Below are positions 8,287 to 16,356 of a DNA stretch of 39,285 nucleotides, one piece after another (within the stretch, counting starts at the first letter, position 1; every line of letters begins with the position of its first letter). This DNA comes from Promethearchaeota archaeon (lineage in GTDB: Archaea > Asgardarchaeota > Lokiarchaeia > Sigyniarchaeales > SOKP01), in the NCBI GenBank assembly GCA_011364975.1, contig RDOE01000027.1:1-39285 (forward strand), in the 5' to 3' direction. The translations under genes were made by a program, and so were the position numbers. The notes under the pieces were generated by a model. It saw nothing but the letters and a program-made list of their open reading frames with translations. It searched no databases and had not been told where the DNA came from.

Positions 8287-9102
8287 ATGTTATACAAAGA
8301 AATCAAACTTTTATTAGATAGACGCATTGCGCCGAAAAGATTTTTGATAAATGGAGATATGTATGGTTTGCAGTATGGTCAAGCTGACAATGAAAAAGAA
8401 ATAAAAAAAGTATTACTAACTATCGATTTGAATTTAGAGTCTATTCATTATGCAATTAAAAATAAAATTAATCTTATAATCTCATATAAGGGTTTAATCT
8501 CCAAACCAATTAATAAATTTAATAATATCCTAATTAAAAAACTTAATTTACTTTCAAATTACCCTATCTTAATTTTTATATTAAATTCTTCGATAATATC
8601 TGCACAAGGGGGGATTTCTGACACCATAATGGAACTATTGTATTTTCAATTAGAAAAGGTGCTTGAAATTAAAAATAATAGAGGAAATACCATACCAATA
8701 GGTAGAATTTGCTTACCCAAATCATATACAGAAAATTCAGTCCCAATGACAGTATTAAAATTATTGAAAAGAATTAAATCAAATATGTCACTTGAATCAT
8801 TATCTTTTGTGGGCGAATTACAAACTGTTATAAAAAAAATCTGCATTGTTGGAAGTGAAATTAAAAATGTTAACTATTTAAAAGAAGCATCGAGAAATGG
8901 GTGCGATTGTTTAATTTCAAGTACAATAAATAGCGAATTAGCTAATTTAGCTAAGGAATTAAGAATAATTTTGATTAAGATACCTCTATACTCATCTTTA
9001 AATATTACTATGAAGAAATTCACTAATTTATTAAGTCTAGAATTTCCATATGATGAATTTCTTTTTTTTGAAATAAAAGAACCAACTAAAACTTATAACT
9101 AA
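8287..9102 (+). CDS. NIF3/DUF34-like protein lacking metal ligands
   Basis: A 271-residue protein with the NIF3 (DUF34) outline: GLQYGQ near residue 27, the KKVLLTIDLNLESIHYAI helix-strand (40-57), INLIISYKGLI (61-71), a long middle region, and a C-terminal KKICIVG...GCDCLISSTIN segment. In canonical NIF3 the middle motif is HHP and the C-terminal motif is a Gly-Glu/Asp with a His, together forming a di-metal site. Here HHP is replaced by YKG and the C-terminal ligands are absent, so a metal-dependent hydrolase activity is unlikely. The role of NIF3 is unclear even for active members. The start is ATG at 8287 after AAGGGG. The family assignment is moderate; the ligand loss is read directly. 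Confidence 0.65.
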   Translation: MLYKEIKLLLDRRIAPKRFLINGDMYGLQYGQADNEKEIKKVLLTIDLNLESIHYAIKNKINLIISYKGLISKPINKFNNILIKKLNLLSNYPILIFILNSSIISAQGGISDTIMELLYFQLEKVLEIKNNRGNTIPIGRICLPKSYTENSVPMTVLKLLKRIKSNMSLESLSFVGELQTVIKKICIVGSEIKNVNYLKEASRNGCDCLISSTINSELANLAKELRIILIKIPLYSSLNITMKKFTNLLSLEFPYDEFLFFEIKEPTKTYN

Positions 9103-9259
9103 ATTAAAAAGTTTATCAAATCTATATTAAATCAAATGCAAAATTGTAATCATATATCAAATCCAAAAAACTGCTTTTTATTAAATTAAATTTAAATGGT
9201 TGAATTTTTACAATTTTTTTAGTTTTGTTAAAATTAAATTAGATATTTAATGAAGAAAA

Positions 9260-9841
9260 ATGGTAATACTGGAATATAACGGTAAGAGTCCCAAAATCGA
9301 TAATAATTGCTATGTATCACCGTTGGCTACATTAATAGGAGATGTTACTGTTCAAGAAAATGCTATTGTTTGGCCAGGAGCAATATTGAGAGGAGAAAAT
9401 TCCCCCATTATGATTGGAGAATATTCTACAATATTTAATGGTGTAATGATGTTTACCAGGTCACAAAAAAGTTCAATACATATAGGTAGGTATTGTATTA
9501 TAGAAACCGGTGTATCAATTTTAGGTTGTTTTATGGAAGATTATGTTCAAATAATGGAGGGGGCTCTTATTTATGAAGAAGTTTCAATCGGAGAAGGTTC
9601 TATTATATTAAATAATAGTCAAGTCCCTCCAGGATTTACAATCTCAGCGAGATCTGTATTAAAAGGAATACCAATTGAACCAATTAAAGAGCAAACACGG
9701 AATGATGTATTGAAACAAAAAGAGCGAGCAGAACACTATTCTCAATTGTTTATAAAAATAATTAATTATTTACCAAACGCTCAGAGTTACCTAATAACCC
9801 TACCAGACTTTTTAAAGTTATTGTTAAAACAAGATCAATAA
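9260..9841 (+). CDS. Gamma-carbonic-anhydrase-like left-handed beta-helix protein, no zinc ligands
   Basis: Hexapeptide repeats (residues about 18-135: PLATLIGDV, ENAIVWPGAILRGE, IMIGEYSTIF and so on) form the left-handed beta helix of the gamma-carbonic anhydrase/YrdA family, ending in a C-terminal helix (about 143-190). The alignment to that family is clear, but the functional residues are not kept: RGD is RGE (44-46), the conserved Gln is Phe59, and the three zinc His positions read Phe65, Thr83 and Leu88. It is therefore probably a non-enzymatic scaffold or binds a different ligand. The start is ATG at 9260; the length of 193 residues is normal. It is followed by convergent tfb. Confidence 0.82.
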   Translation: MVILEYNGKSPKIDNNCYVSPLATLIGDVTVQENAIVWPGAILRGENSPIMIGEYSTIFNGVMMFTRSQKSSIHIGRYCIIETGVSILGCFMEDYVQIMEGALIYEEVSIGEGSIILNNSQVPPGFTISARSVLKGIPIEPIKEQTRNDVLKQKERAEHYSQLFIKIINYLPNAQSYLITLPDFLKLLLKQDQ

Positions 9842-9848
9842 AAAAAAA

Positions 9849-10736
9849 TTATATTTTTATATTTAATTTATTTGTTAATTCTTTATATCTTGAACGGAGG
9901 GTAACTTCTGTCACTCCAACTATTTGAGCTATATCTTTCTGGGAAATCCTTTTATCTTTTTTTTTACAAATTAAATAAAGCGCACCAGCACATAAACCCT
10001 TTGGATCCTTACCACTTGTCGAAAATCTTGATGTAAAAGAATTAAGGGTTTCTATTGTTGATTTTTCAACTTCAATATCTAGTTTTAATTCTGCAATATA
10101 TTTAGGAATTAGTGAAATGGGCTCTGTGGAGGGTACCTTTAAGTTTAATTCTCTCATAATGGTACGATAACATCTTCTTACGTTCTTAGCATCTATAGAT
10201 GATTCATCTAAAATCTCTTGAAGGGTTCGTGGCACTTTTCGTTCTCTACAAGCGAAGTAAAGGCAAGCTGCGACCATACCATTAATGGATCTACCCCTTA
10301 ATAACTTTTTTTTAAACGCCTGTATATATAACCTAATTGCTGCTTTCTTTACATGATCGGGTAAGTTTAAATTACTGGATATACGCTTTAATTCAGTAGT
10401 TGCAATGAGCATATTTCTTTTATCCCATGTTAAGCGTGAGTTCCATTTTGCGGCTCTTTTTAGATCTGGACTTTTAATATTTGCTTTATCCATAATAGTA
10501 CTTAAGCCCATATCAGGTAATAAAATGGAAATTGGTGATCCAGTCCCTTCTCTTTGCTCTTTTTCCTGTTTAGTGAATGCACGCTTCCCACTATGAGATA
10601 TGTCTAAAAATCTCTCACTTATAACTAATCCACATTGACTACAAACAATTTCTCCTTTTTCTTGAATTATTATCGTCTTACCATTACATTCTGGGCATGA
10701 ACTTGAAATATCTTTAATTTCTATATCTAAAACCAT
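9849..10736 (-). CDS. tfb: Transcription initiation factor B (TFB)
   Basis: The archaeal homologue of TFIIB, recruiting RNA polymerase to TBP-bound promoters. An N-terminal zinc ribbon (Cys14, 17, 32, 35) is followed by the B-reader/linker region (KRAFTKQEKEQREGTGSPISILLPD, about 52-76) and two cyclin folds (about 105-195 and 200-295) with the second-repeat helix-turn-helix KRISQKDIAQIVGVTEVTLRSRYKEL. The length of 295 residues is typical. The start is the ATG ending at 10736, with an AT-rich promoter upstream. Many archaea carry several TFB copies; whether this is the general one cannot be judged here. Confidence 0.96.
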   Translation of the reverse strand: MVLDIEIKDISSSCPECNGKTIIIQEKGEIVCSQCGLVISERFLDISHSGKRAFTKQEKEQREGTGSPISILLPDMGLSTIMDKANIKSPDLKRAAKWNSRLTWDKRNMLIATTELKRISSNLNLPDHVKKAAIRLYIQAFKKKLLRGRSINGMVAACLYFACRERKVPRTLQEILDESSIDAKNVRRCYRTIMRELNLKVPSTEPISLIPKYIAELKLDIEVEKSTIETLNSFTSRFSTSGKDPKGLCAGALYLICKKKDKRISQKDIAQIVGVTEVTLRSRYKELTNKLNIKI

Positions 10737-11267
10737 AATAAAAACCTAATTTTATTAAAATTATTATATATTATTATAAAACCTACTACTTTTTCCCCGT
10801 GTATTTCAAAGAAAGTAAGTTTCTATTAAAAACTTTAATTATTTGTGACTGAAACTGTAATCTTCTTTTAATGCAAACTAGTTACATATAAACTAAATAT
10901 ATAAATCTTTTGATTGAAATATTTATTTGACCTGATTTTTCACATCTCCAAAGGCATATTAGTTTTAAATCCAACAATTAGATTAAAAACGCCATGAAAT
11001 TGAAAGTTTGATAAAAATTTACGATAAAGCTTATATCTATTCAAGAAATAAGAATTAGAAATCATAAATTGAATAATTCTTATTGGAGATATAAACGCTA
11101 TGAGTAAATAATATTATTTTTCATGTGGATTTAGATGATATTGATAATTAATTATTTGATTTATCATGTACGAATTGGTATCCTTGAAACAGAAAAAGTT
11201 GGAAATAAAATGATAAAGTTTGTTTCATATAAAAATGAACTTAATTCCTTGAATCCCTTAAACAATC
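10737..11267. other. Intergenic region, 531 bases, no gene recognised
   Basis: This holds the tfb promoter at its left end (AT-only stretch about 10745-10785). I saw no RNA gene, no CTGA/TGATGA pair of C/D boxes, and no long open frame. A 46-codon frame from TTG at 11156 to the stop at 11294-11296 is open on the plus strand, running 29 bases into the 3' end of the convergent gene, but nothing supports its expression. Confidence 0.5.
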
Positions 11268-11699
11268 TCAAAGAATTTTTTCACATTCTTCATTGACTAT
11301 TTTTATAGTACTATTAAAATCTTGCCACCAATCTTGACCTTGTTGAGCAACTAACATCGCATCCCTTTTATTGGTATCTAAGCACCTAATCTCATCTTTT
11401 TGAGCCTTAACCTTCTCTTTCCATATCTGACTAAATATGTTTTGTAGATTTACCTTAACTTTCTTTAATAATTCTTCATAAGTCACCGACACGTCTTCTT
11501 TTTTCTGTAATTTTTGGAGTTGGTCAAACTTCACTTTCTCTTTAGCTCGATTTAAATCACCACAATTAATTTTAACGGAAAAAGGATTTTCTTTTCCATA
11601 TTTACAATACTTTTGAATTTCACATGTAGAGCAATAACTTTCAAAACTAATCAAATAATCTTCCAATCCAATTATTGAATAATTTAAAACTTCAGGCAT
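11268..11699 (-). CDS. Unknown protein with N-terminal four-cysteine motif
   Basis: A 143-residue protein I do not recognise. Near the N-terminus Cys23, Cys26, Cys32 and Cys46 give a CxxC-x5-C-x13-C pattern that could bind zinc or an iron-sulfur cluster; two further Cys are at about 105 and 138. From residue 50 on it is a charged, probably coiled or helical segment rich in Lys and Glu (KEKVKFDQLQKLQKK), then a helix with DWWQDFN. There is no signal peptide or membrane span. It is an isolated gene between a long intergenic region and the tRNA-Ile region, with its own AT-rich upstream sequence. The start is the ATG ending at 11699. Confidence 0.65.
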   Translation of the reverse strand: MPEVLNYSIIGLEDYLISFESYCSTCEIQKYCKYGKENPFSVKINCGDLNRAKEKVKFDQLQKLQKKEDVSVTYEELLKKVKVNLQNIFSQIWKEKVKAQKDEIRCLDTNKRDAMLVAQQGQDWWQDFNSTIKIVNEECEKIL

Positions 11700-11920
11700 A
11701 TAAATTTTCTAATTAAACCTTTATAAAAAGGATCCTCCTTTATTTATAATGAACTTTAAATTAGAATCTTTTCGTTATTTAGATATTAATATTGCTTATC
11801 TTATAATAAACGAAAAATTAGAAAAGCGTTTTTATATCAGATTTTAAAGATTAAATCTTATTTCAAAAAATTTTTTAATCATTTATTATTAAAATATTAA
11901 ACGTAAAGTGTTTTAAGAAT

Positions 11921-12037
11921 GGGAATGACGCTTGGGAGAGCAAATTCCTCATTACGAGGTATCTCTCCAATGGCTTAGCCTGGTATAGCGCACGGCTGAT
12001 AACCGTGAGGTCGGGGGTTCGAAGCCCCCCTTTCCCA
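11921..12037 (+). tRNA. tRNA-Ile (anticodon GAU) with a 43-base insertion near the 5' end
   Basis: From 11971 the sequence is a clean tRNA body: T8, D-arm GGCTTAGCCTGGTATAGC, anticodon arm CACGG-CTGATAA-CCGTG (anticodon GAT), variable AGGTC, T-arm GGGGG-TTCGAAG-CCCCC, and 3' acceptor strand CTTTCCC plus discriminator A at 12037. The bases just before 11971 cannot pair with that acceptor strand. GGGAATG at 11921-11927 can pair with it at six of seven positions, leaving 11928-11970 as an insertion between positions 7 and 8. The insertion holds a strong hairpin (TTGGGAGAG with CTCTCCAA, inner CCTC/GAGG). A TATA-like stretch at about 11886-11899 lies 25-30 bases upstream of 11921, supporting transcription from there. 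CCA is not encoded. Confidence 0.75.
11928..11970 (+). other. Putative noncanonical tRNA intron or hairpin insertion
   Basis: A 43-base segment between the apparent 5' acceptor strand and the D-arm of tRNA-Ile. It folds into a hairpin: TTGGGAGAG (11932-11940) with CTCTCCAA (11963-11970), one bulged G, and an inner CCTC/GAGG stem. I could not draw a canonical bulge-helix-bulge splice motif at either boundary for any of several splice choices, so calling it an intron is inference. Confidence 0.45.
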
Positions 12038-12162
12038 TAATATTCCATAACTTAATATTCAAATTTTTACTAATTTTGAGATAGATATTATTTTTACCAA
12101 AAATATAAAAATTTCAGATTTAGAAAATAACAAATCACTCCAATAATTTTTTAATTTATTAA

Positions 12163-12756
12163 ATGAAAACTATAATTATCTCGGGAACTCCTGGAACTGG
12201 AAAAACTAGTGTTTCAAAATTAATTTTAAAAGCATTAAATGCCAAACTAATAACACTTAATGAACTAGTCATCAAAGAAGGGTTAATTCTCGGTTATGAT
12301 GAAATAAGAGAGACTTCAATTATCAATAAGAGAAAAATACTTAGGCGAATCAAAAGTTTAATTAGCCAATATAAAAAAGATACTATAAAATATCTCATAA
12401 TTGAAAGCCATTTTTCTGATATAATTCCAAATAGATATATAGATTATGCAATAGTATTAAGATGTGACCCCGATGAATTATTTAAGAGGTTAGAAAAAAG
12501 AGGCTATAGAAAGGAAAAAATAATAGAAAATGTTCAGTCTGAAATTTTAGGTAACTGCGCAAACTATATTATTAACAAAGGATTAAAAAAGCCAGTTTTG
12601 GAAATTGACACATCATGTAAAAAAGTTGAAGATATTGCTAAAATCGTTGTAGATTTGATTGTTTTAAGAATTGATAGTAGAGGATATGAGATAGGAAAAA
12701 TTGATTGGCTCGAGAAACTATATTATAAAAATCGGTTAAAAGAATATTTTGATTAG
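12163..12756 (+). CDS. Fap7/AK6-type adenylate kinase-like NTPase
   Basis: Archaeal Fap7/AK6 proteins are adenylate kinase/ATPases that assist final small-subunit rRNA maturation with ribosomal protein uS11. The Walker A is GTPGTGKTS (residues 8-16) at the extreme N-terminus; the LIIESHFSDI segment and the VVLRCDP-like IVLRCDPDELFKRLEKRGY (about 103-121) with KIIENVQSEILG are diagnostic of the AK6 branch rather than of bacterial Adk. The length of 197 residues is close to the family norm of about 180. It starts the translation-related run Fap7-TGT-DUF371-Trm5, with 24 bases to tgtA. ATG at 12163. Confidence 0.9.
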   Translation: MKTIIISGTPGTGKTSVSKLILKALNAKLITLNELVIKEGLILGYDEIRETSIINKRKILRRIKSLISQYKKDTIKYLIIESHFSDIIPNRYIDYAIVLRCDPDELFKRLEKRGYRKEKIIENVQSEILGNCANYIINKGLKKPVLEIDTSCKKVEDIAKIVVDLIVLRIDSRGYEIGKIDWLEKLYYKNRLKEYFD

Positions 12757-12780
12757 ATAAATTATCAATGTGATGATTAG

Positions 12781-14427
12781 ATGATTTTTGAGTTATCTGA
12801 TGTTGATGCGTTAGGGCGAATTGGTTATATTAAGATAAATAATAAGGAAATTATAACCCCCAATCTCTTTCCAGTCATACATCCTTCTAAAAATGTTGTA
12901 ACCACAAACGAGTTAAAGAGTATCGGTGCCCAAGGAGTTTTTACTAATGCTTATATCATATATAATAATGAAAGTATAAGAACAGAGGTTTTAAGAAAAG
13001 GAATTCATAAATTTTTAAACTATGATGGGGTAGTTGCCACCGATAGTGGCGCTTTTCAGCAATATATGTATAATGATAATAGCATTAATATTAATGCCGA
13101 AACAATTGAAAAATTCCAAGAGGCTATCGGATCTGATTTTCCGGTAATTTTGGATGTCCCTCTGCAATTAAATGATCCCTATGAGGTTGCGCGTGTTAAA
13201 TTAAATAATACGCTCAATAGAGCTAAAGAAAATGTTCTACGAAGAACTAGACCCGAATCAAATTGGTTTGGTCCAATTCATGGTGGTAAGTATTCAGATC
13301 TTTTAGAGGAATGTTGTCGAGAGATGAATAAAATGAATTTTGCTGTTTATGCAATCGGTGGTTTAGTTAAAGCATTTATGGATTATCGGTTTGATTTAAC
13401 AACCAAGATATTAATAACAGCGAAGAAAATATTAAATCCTAATAAACCGATCCATATGTTTGGATTAGGATTACCACAATATTTTGCTCTAGCAATCGCA
13501 TGTGGATGTGATTTAATGGATTCCGCGGCGTATATCTTATATGCAAAAGAAGATCGATACTTTACTTTATCTTCTGGAACAAAAAATCTTCAGGAATTAG
13601 AGGAATTTCCTTGCCATTGCCCAGTGTGTACTGCTTATACTCCTAAAGAATTAAGAGAAAGCAAGGAAAATGTAAAGATCAATTTACTTTCAAAGCATAA
13701 TTTGTATATCTCTTTTTCAGAATTAAGGACCATAAGACAAGCGATAAGGGAAGGAAATTTGTGGGAATTATTAGAGCTACGTATTAGAAATCACCCTAAA
13801 TTAGTAAAGGCTTTTCAAAATTTAAAAAAAAACATTTCCTTTATAGAAATTTTTGAAAAAACATACAAGAATCATGGCAGACTTTATTCTAGTACTGAAA
13901 GTATTTTAAGACCTGATTTTTATAGATATAGAAAAAAGTTAATTAATTATTATCGCCCACCTAAACATGTTAAATTAATGATTATATTACCAGAATTAGA
14001 TATTAAAGGAGAAAAATCTCCGAGTGTCAATAGTTGGATTACTAAAATTAACAATGAGGTGTCTCTTCATCGAGGTGAACTTCATATTTATTACTTTTCA
14101 GCTATCTATGGTATTATCCCAGAAGAATTAGTTGATTCATTTCCGTTAGGTCAATATGAAACAATATATCCCTTAACTCCGGTTAATTCAATTTATAATA
14201 ATGCTTTAAGAACTACTGAAGCATTTTTAGTAAAATCTTTAAAAAATTACGAAAGATGCTATACTTTAATCCCTAAAACCTTTTATAATGAATTTAATGA
14301 TGAATGTCATTTTCCTAAAATCCATCCAATCAATAAGCTAATTAACATTTTTAATAAAATTAAGCTGTCAGAGTTTGCAGTTTTTGATAATATTGATGAT
14401 TTGATTAAAGATCTTAAACTCCTCTAA
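12781..14427 (+). CDS. tgtA: Archaeosine tRNA-guanine transglycosylase
   Basis: Exchanges G15 of archaeal tRNA for preQ0, the first step of archaeosine formation. Catalytic features are intact: the TDSGAFQ base-binding Asp (D88), PIHGGKYSDL, IGGLVKA, the nucleophile Asp in DLMDSAAY (D247), and the zinc site CHCPVC...H (Cys278, 280, 283, His306). Residues about 390-548 (HIYYFSAIYGIIPEEL, FPLGQYETIYPL) match the C-terminal domain shared with ArcS (DUF5591-like). A PUA domain normally closing ArcTGT is not evident; the protein ends at 548, against about 580 in enzymes that have it, so the PUA part may be encoded elsewhere. It lies 24 bases after the Fap7 gene and 4 bases before the DUF371 gene: one operon. 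Confidence 0.93.
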   Translation: MIFELSDVDALGRIGYIKINNKEIITPNLFPVIHPSKNVVTTNELKSIGAQGVFTNAYIIYNNESIRTEVLRKGIHKFLNYDGVVATDSGAFQQYMYNDNSININAETIEKFQEAIGSDFPVILDVPLQLNDPYEVARVKLNNTLNRAKENVLRRTRPESNWFGPIHGGKYSDLLEECCREMNKMNFAVYAIGGLVKAFMDYRFDLTTKILITAKKILNPNKPIHMFGLGLPQYFALAIACGCDLMDSAAYILYAKEDRYFTLSSGTKNLQELEEFPCHCPVCTAYTPKELRESKENVKINLLSKHNLYISFSELRTIRQAIREGNLWELLELRIRNHPKLVKAFQNLKKNISFIEIFEKTYKNHGRLYSSTESILRPDFYRYRKKLINYYRPPKHVKLMIILPELDIKGEKSPSVNSWITKINNEVSLHRGELHIYYFSAIYGIIPEELVDSFPLGQYETIYPLTPVNSIYNNALRTTEAFLVKSLKNYERCYTLIPKTFYNEFNDECHFPKIHPINKLINIFNKIKLSEFAVFDNIDDLIKDLKLL

Positions 14428-14431
14428 TAAA

Positions 14432-14878
14432 ATGAACGTTTTAGATACTATCACTGCTTATGGAAACCCATTGGTAAGATGTATCCACAAGACAACAATA
14501 GAATTAACAAAGGATAATTTTTTGACAGAAAAAGGAACTTGTATTCTAGGGATAAATGCTTCCAAAGCTTGCTCAGATCTTAATAAATCATTAAAGGAAA
14601 AAATAAAACTCGGGGTAGCAATAAAAATCACTCTTAAAGCTGACGACGTGAAAGAAACTTTTATCGGATATGGAAATAAAAGATTAACATTAAAAAGTAA
14701 AAAAGATATTGTTTTTAGAAAAAGTAATTACATCTGTGATAGAACGGTCCTGATAAATTGTACCAAAGCGTCACGTGATCTCAATAGAGCATTAATTGAA
14801 AAATTATTTGACCATAACAAAAAACTAATCGTGATTTTCCAAGAACTAAAAGACGTTGGAAGAACAAATGAGAGATAA
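14432..14878 (+). CDS. DUF371 family archaeal protein
   Basis: A 148-residue protein matching the archaeal DUF371 family: HKTTIELTKDNFLTEKGTCILGI near the N-terminus, a central KITLKADDVKETFIGYGN region, and the closing IVFRKSNYICDRTVLINCTKASRDLNR (about 92-118). The family has no assigned function; its constant presence in archaea and its place here between tRNA modification genes suggest a role in translation or nucleotide chemistry. The start is ATG at 14432, four bases after tgtA. Its 3' end overlaps the start of trm5 by 11 bases, indicating translational coupling. Confidence 0.85.
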   Translation: MNVLDTITAYGNPLVRCIHKTTIELTKDNFLTEKGTCILGINASKACSDLNKSLKEKIKLGVAIKITLKADDVKETFIGYGNKRLTLKSKKDIVFRKSNYICDRTVLINCTKASRDLNRALIEKLFDHNKKLIVIFQELKDVGRTNER

Positions 14879-16019
14879 ATCGAGTTATATAAAAATCGAA
14901 AAAATTTGGGCTCATAAACTACTCCAAGTTTTAAAGAAAGAATTTCGAAATAAGATTGAATTAGATAGAAAAAGAAAAGTATTATATGAAAATAATTATG
15001 TTTTATTTCCAATTCATCATAATGCATTAAAAAATAAACAGTTTAAACAAATTTTAAATAAACAATTTGAATGGCAGGTCGTACTTAGGAAATCTGTCCT
15101 AAGTATTCAAAGTAAGACCAGATCTTTAAATAATACTTTTTCTACTGAATTACCTAAAAAACTCAAGAAATTGGTCCCTCGGTCTTATGACATTATCGGA
15201 GATATTGCGATATTGGAATTTGAACAAAGTGATGCCCTCTCTAAGGAAAAATATGATAAATTAAAAAAACAAATAGCTGAAAAATTAATGAATATAAATA
15301 AAACAATAATTAAAGTATTCGAAAAAAAAAGTGAGGTTAAAGGGCTTTATCGCTTAAGAGATCTTAAAATTTTATCTGGTGAAGACAATTCCGAAACCAT
15401 TCATAAGGAAAATAAATGCCAATTTAAATTGGATATAAAAAAAGTGTATTTCTCCCCACGACTAGTCCTTGAAAGAAAAAGAATTTCTATGTTGGATTAT
15501 AAAGAAGGTGAGAAAATCATTGACTTATTCGCAGGTGTTGGTCCATTTTCTATTCAAATTGCTAAGCATCATAATGTTGTTGTTAACGCTTTCGATGTTA
15601 ATCCTGATGCTTTTTATTACTTATTAGAAAATCTTGAAATGAATAAAATTAAGGGAAAAATCAGCGCTTATTTGCTTAATGTTTTAGACCTCCTGAATCC
15701 TTTAAATGAAATAGGATTAACTCTTAAAAGTAAAGCGGAAAGGATTATAATGAATTTACCTGAAAATGCTTTAGATTACATTAGAGTTGCATGTTTTTTA
15801 ATGCAAGATTCGGGTGGTATCATTCATATTTACCAATTTTCTGAGAAACCTAACTCCATTAAAAAAAGTATCCAAAAAGTAGATTTAGAATTAACTAAGA
15901 ATGGATGGCTAATTGAGAAAGTAATAAATGCAAAAGTGGTTAAACCCTTTTCTCCAAAAGCAGATTTAACAATACTCGATTTAAAAATAAAGAAAATGCA
16001 GAACTTAATTGCTTTTTAG
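14868..16019 (+). CDS. trm5: tRNA (guanine37-N1)-methyltransferase Trm5
   Basis: Transfers a methyl group from S-adenosylmethionine to N1 of G37 beside the tRNA anticodon, preventing frameshifts. The N-terminal D1 domain and linker are followed by the Rossmann methyltransferase fold: VYFSPRLVLERKRI, IDLFAGVGPFSIQIAK (SAM motif I), VNAFDVNPDAFYYLLENLEMN, and IIMNLPENALDYI, where Asn-Leu-Pro is the Trm5 motif (TYW2 relatives differ there). I chose the ATG at 14868, with GGAAG seven bases upstream, over the in-frame TTG at 14856. It overlaps the DUF371 gene. It is the last gene of the Fap7-TGT-DUF371-Trm5 run, which is followed by the opposing tRNA-Arg gene. Confidence 0.92.
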   Translation: MRDKSSYIKIEKIWAHKLLQVLKKEFRNKIELDRKRKVLYENNYVLFPIHHNALKNKQFKQILNKQFEWQVVLRKSVLSIQSKTRSLNNTFSTELPKKLKKLVPRSYDIIGDIAILEFEQSDALSKEKYDKLKKQIAEKLMNINKTIIKVFEKKSEVKGLYRLRDLKILSGEDNSETIHKENKCQFKLDIKKVYFSPRLVLERKRISMLDYKEGEKIIDLFAGVGPFSIQIAKHHNVVVNAFDVNPDAFYYLLENLEMNKIKGKISAYLLNVLDLLNPLNEIGLTLKSKAERIIMNLPENALDYIRVACFLMQDSGGIIHIYQFSEKPNSIKKSIQKVDLELTKNGWLIEKVINAKVVKPFSPKADLTILDLKIKKMQNLIAF

Positions 16020-16108
16020 TATTAAAGAACATCCTGCTTAAGATTTTATCCTTTTAATCACCTGATAAAGAGAAGAATATTGAACCAAACATTTAATCTA
16101 TATGAAAA

Positions 16109-16183
16109 TGGATCTGGCAGGATTTGAACCTGCGATCTTCGGATTAGAAGTCCGACGCCATATCCATGCTTGGCTACAGATCC
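16109..16183 (-). tRNA. tRNA-Arg (anticodon UCU)
   Basis: On the minus strand the cloverleaf is complete and intronless: acceptor GGATCTG with CAGATCC (7 pairs) and discriminator A, T8, D-stem GCCA/TGGC, anticodon arm TCGGA-CTTCTAA-TCCGA (anticodon TCT), variable AGATC, T-arm GCAGG-TTCAAAT-CCTGC. CCA is not encoded. It is 75 bases long and convergent to trm5. It decodes AGA and AGG, the main Arg codons in this AT-rich genome. Confidence 0.96.
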
Positions 16184-16356
16184 ATCTTTAGGATGAGTAA
16201 TAATAAGAATTTACATTTTCTAAAAAATTTTTGCTTAATTGCCAAAAAATGACCACAAATTAATAATTCGTTAATACCATTTTTTTTTAATTTTATCTTC
16301 TTATAATTTATTGTATTTAGAAAAAATCTAGTATCTTTCTAAATTCAATTTATCGT

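Noticed and set aside
11156..11296. 46-codon frame between tfb and the Cys protein
   Set aside because: No ATG, no Shine-Dalgarno sequence, no recognisable motif, and it overlaps the 3' end of a convergent gene.
11928..11970. Canonical bulge-helix-bulge at the tRNA-Ile insertion
   Set aside because: I tried several splice choices at both ends, including those using the shared GCTT; none gave two 3-base bulges with a 4-pair centre. Kept only as an unexplained insertion.
12769..12804. GTGATGA followed by CTGA at the tgtA start, like a C/D sRNA
   Set aside because: The two boxes are only 20 bases apart, lie at or in the tgtA coding start, and have no closing stem; likely chance.
14728..15027. 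99-codon minus-strand frame over DUF371 and trm5
   Set aside because: Covers two real coding genes on the other strand; no features of its own.
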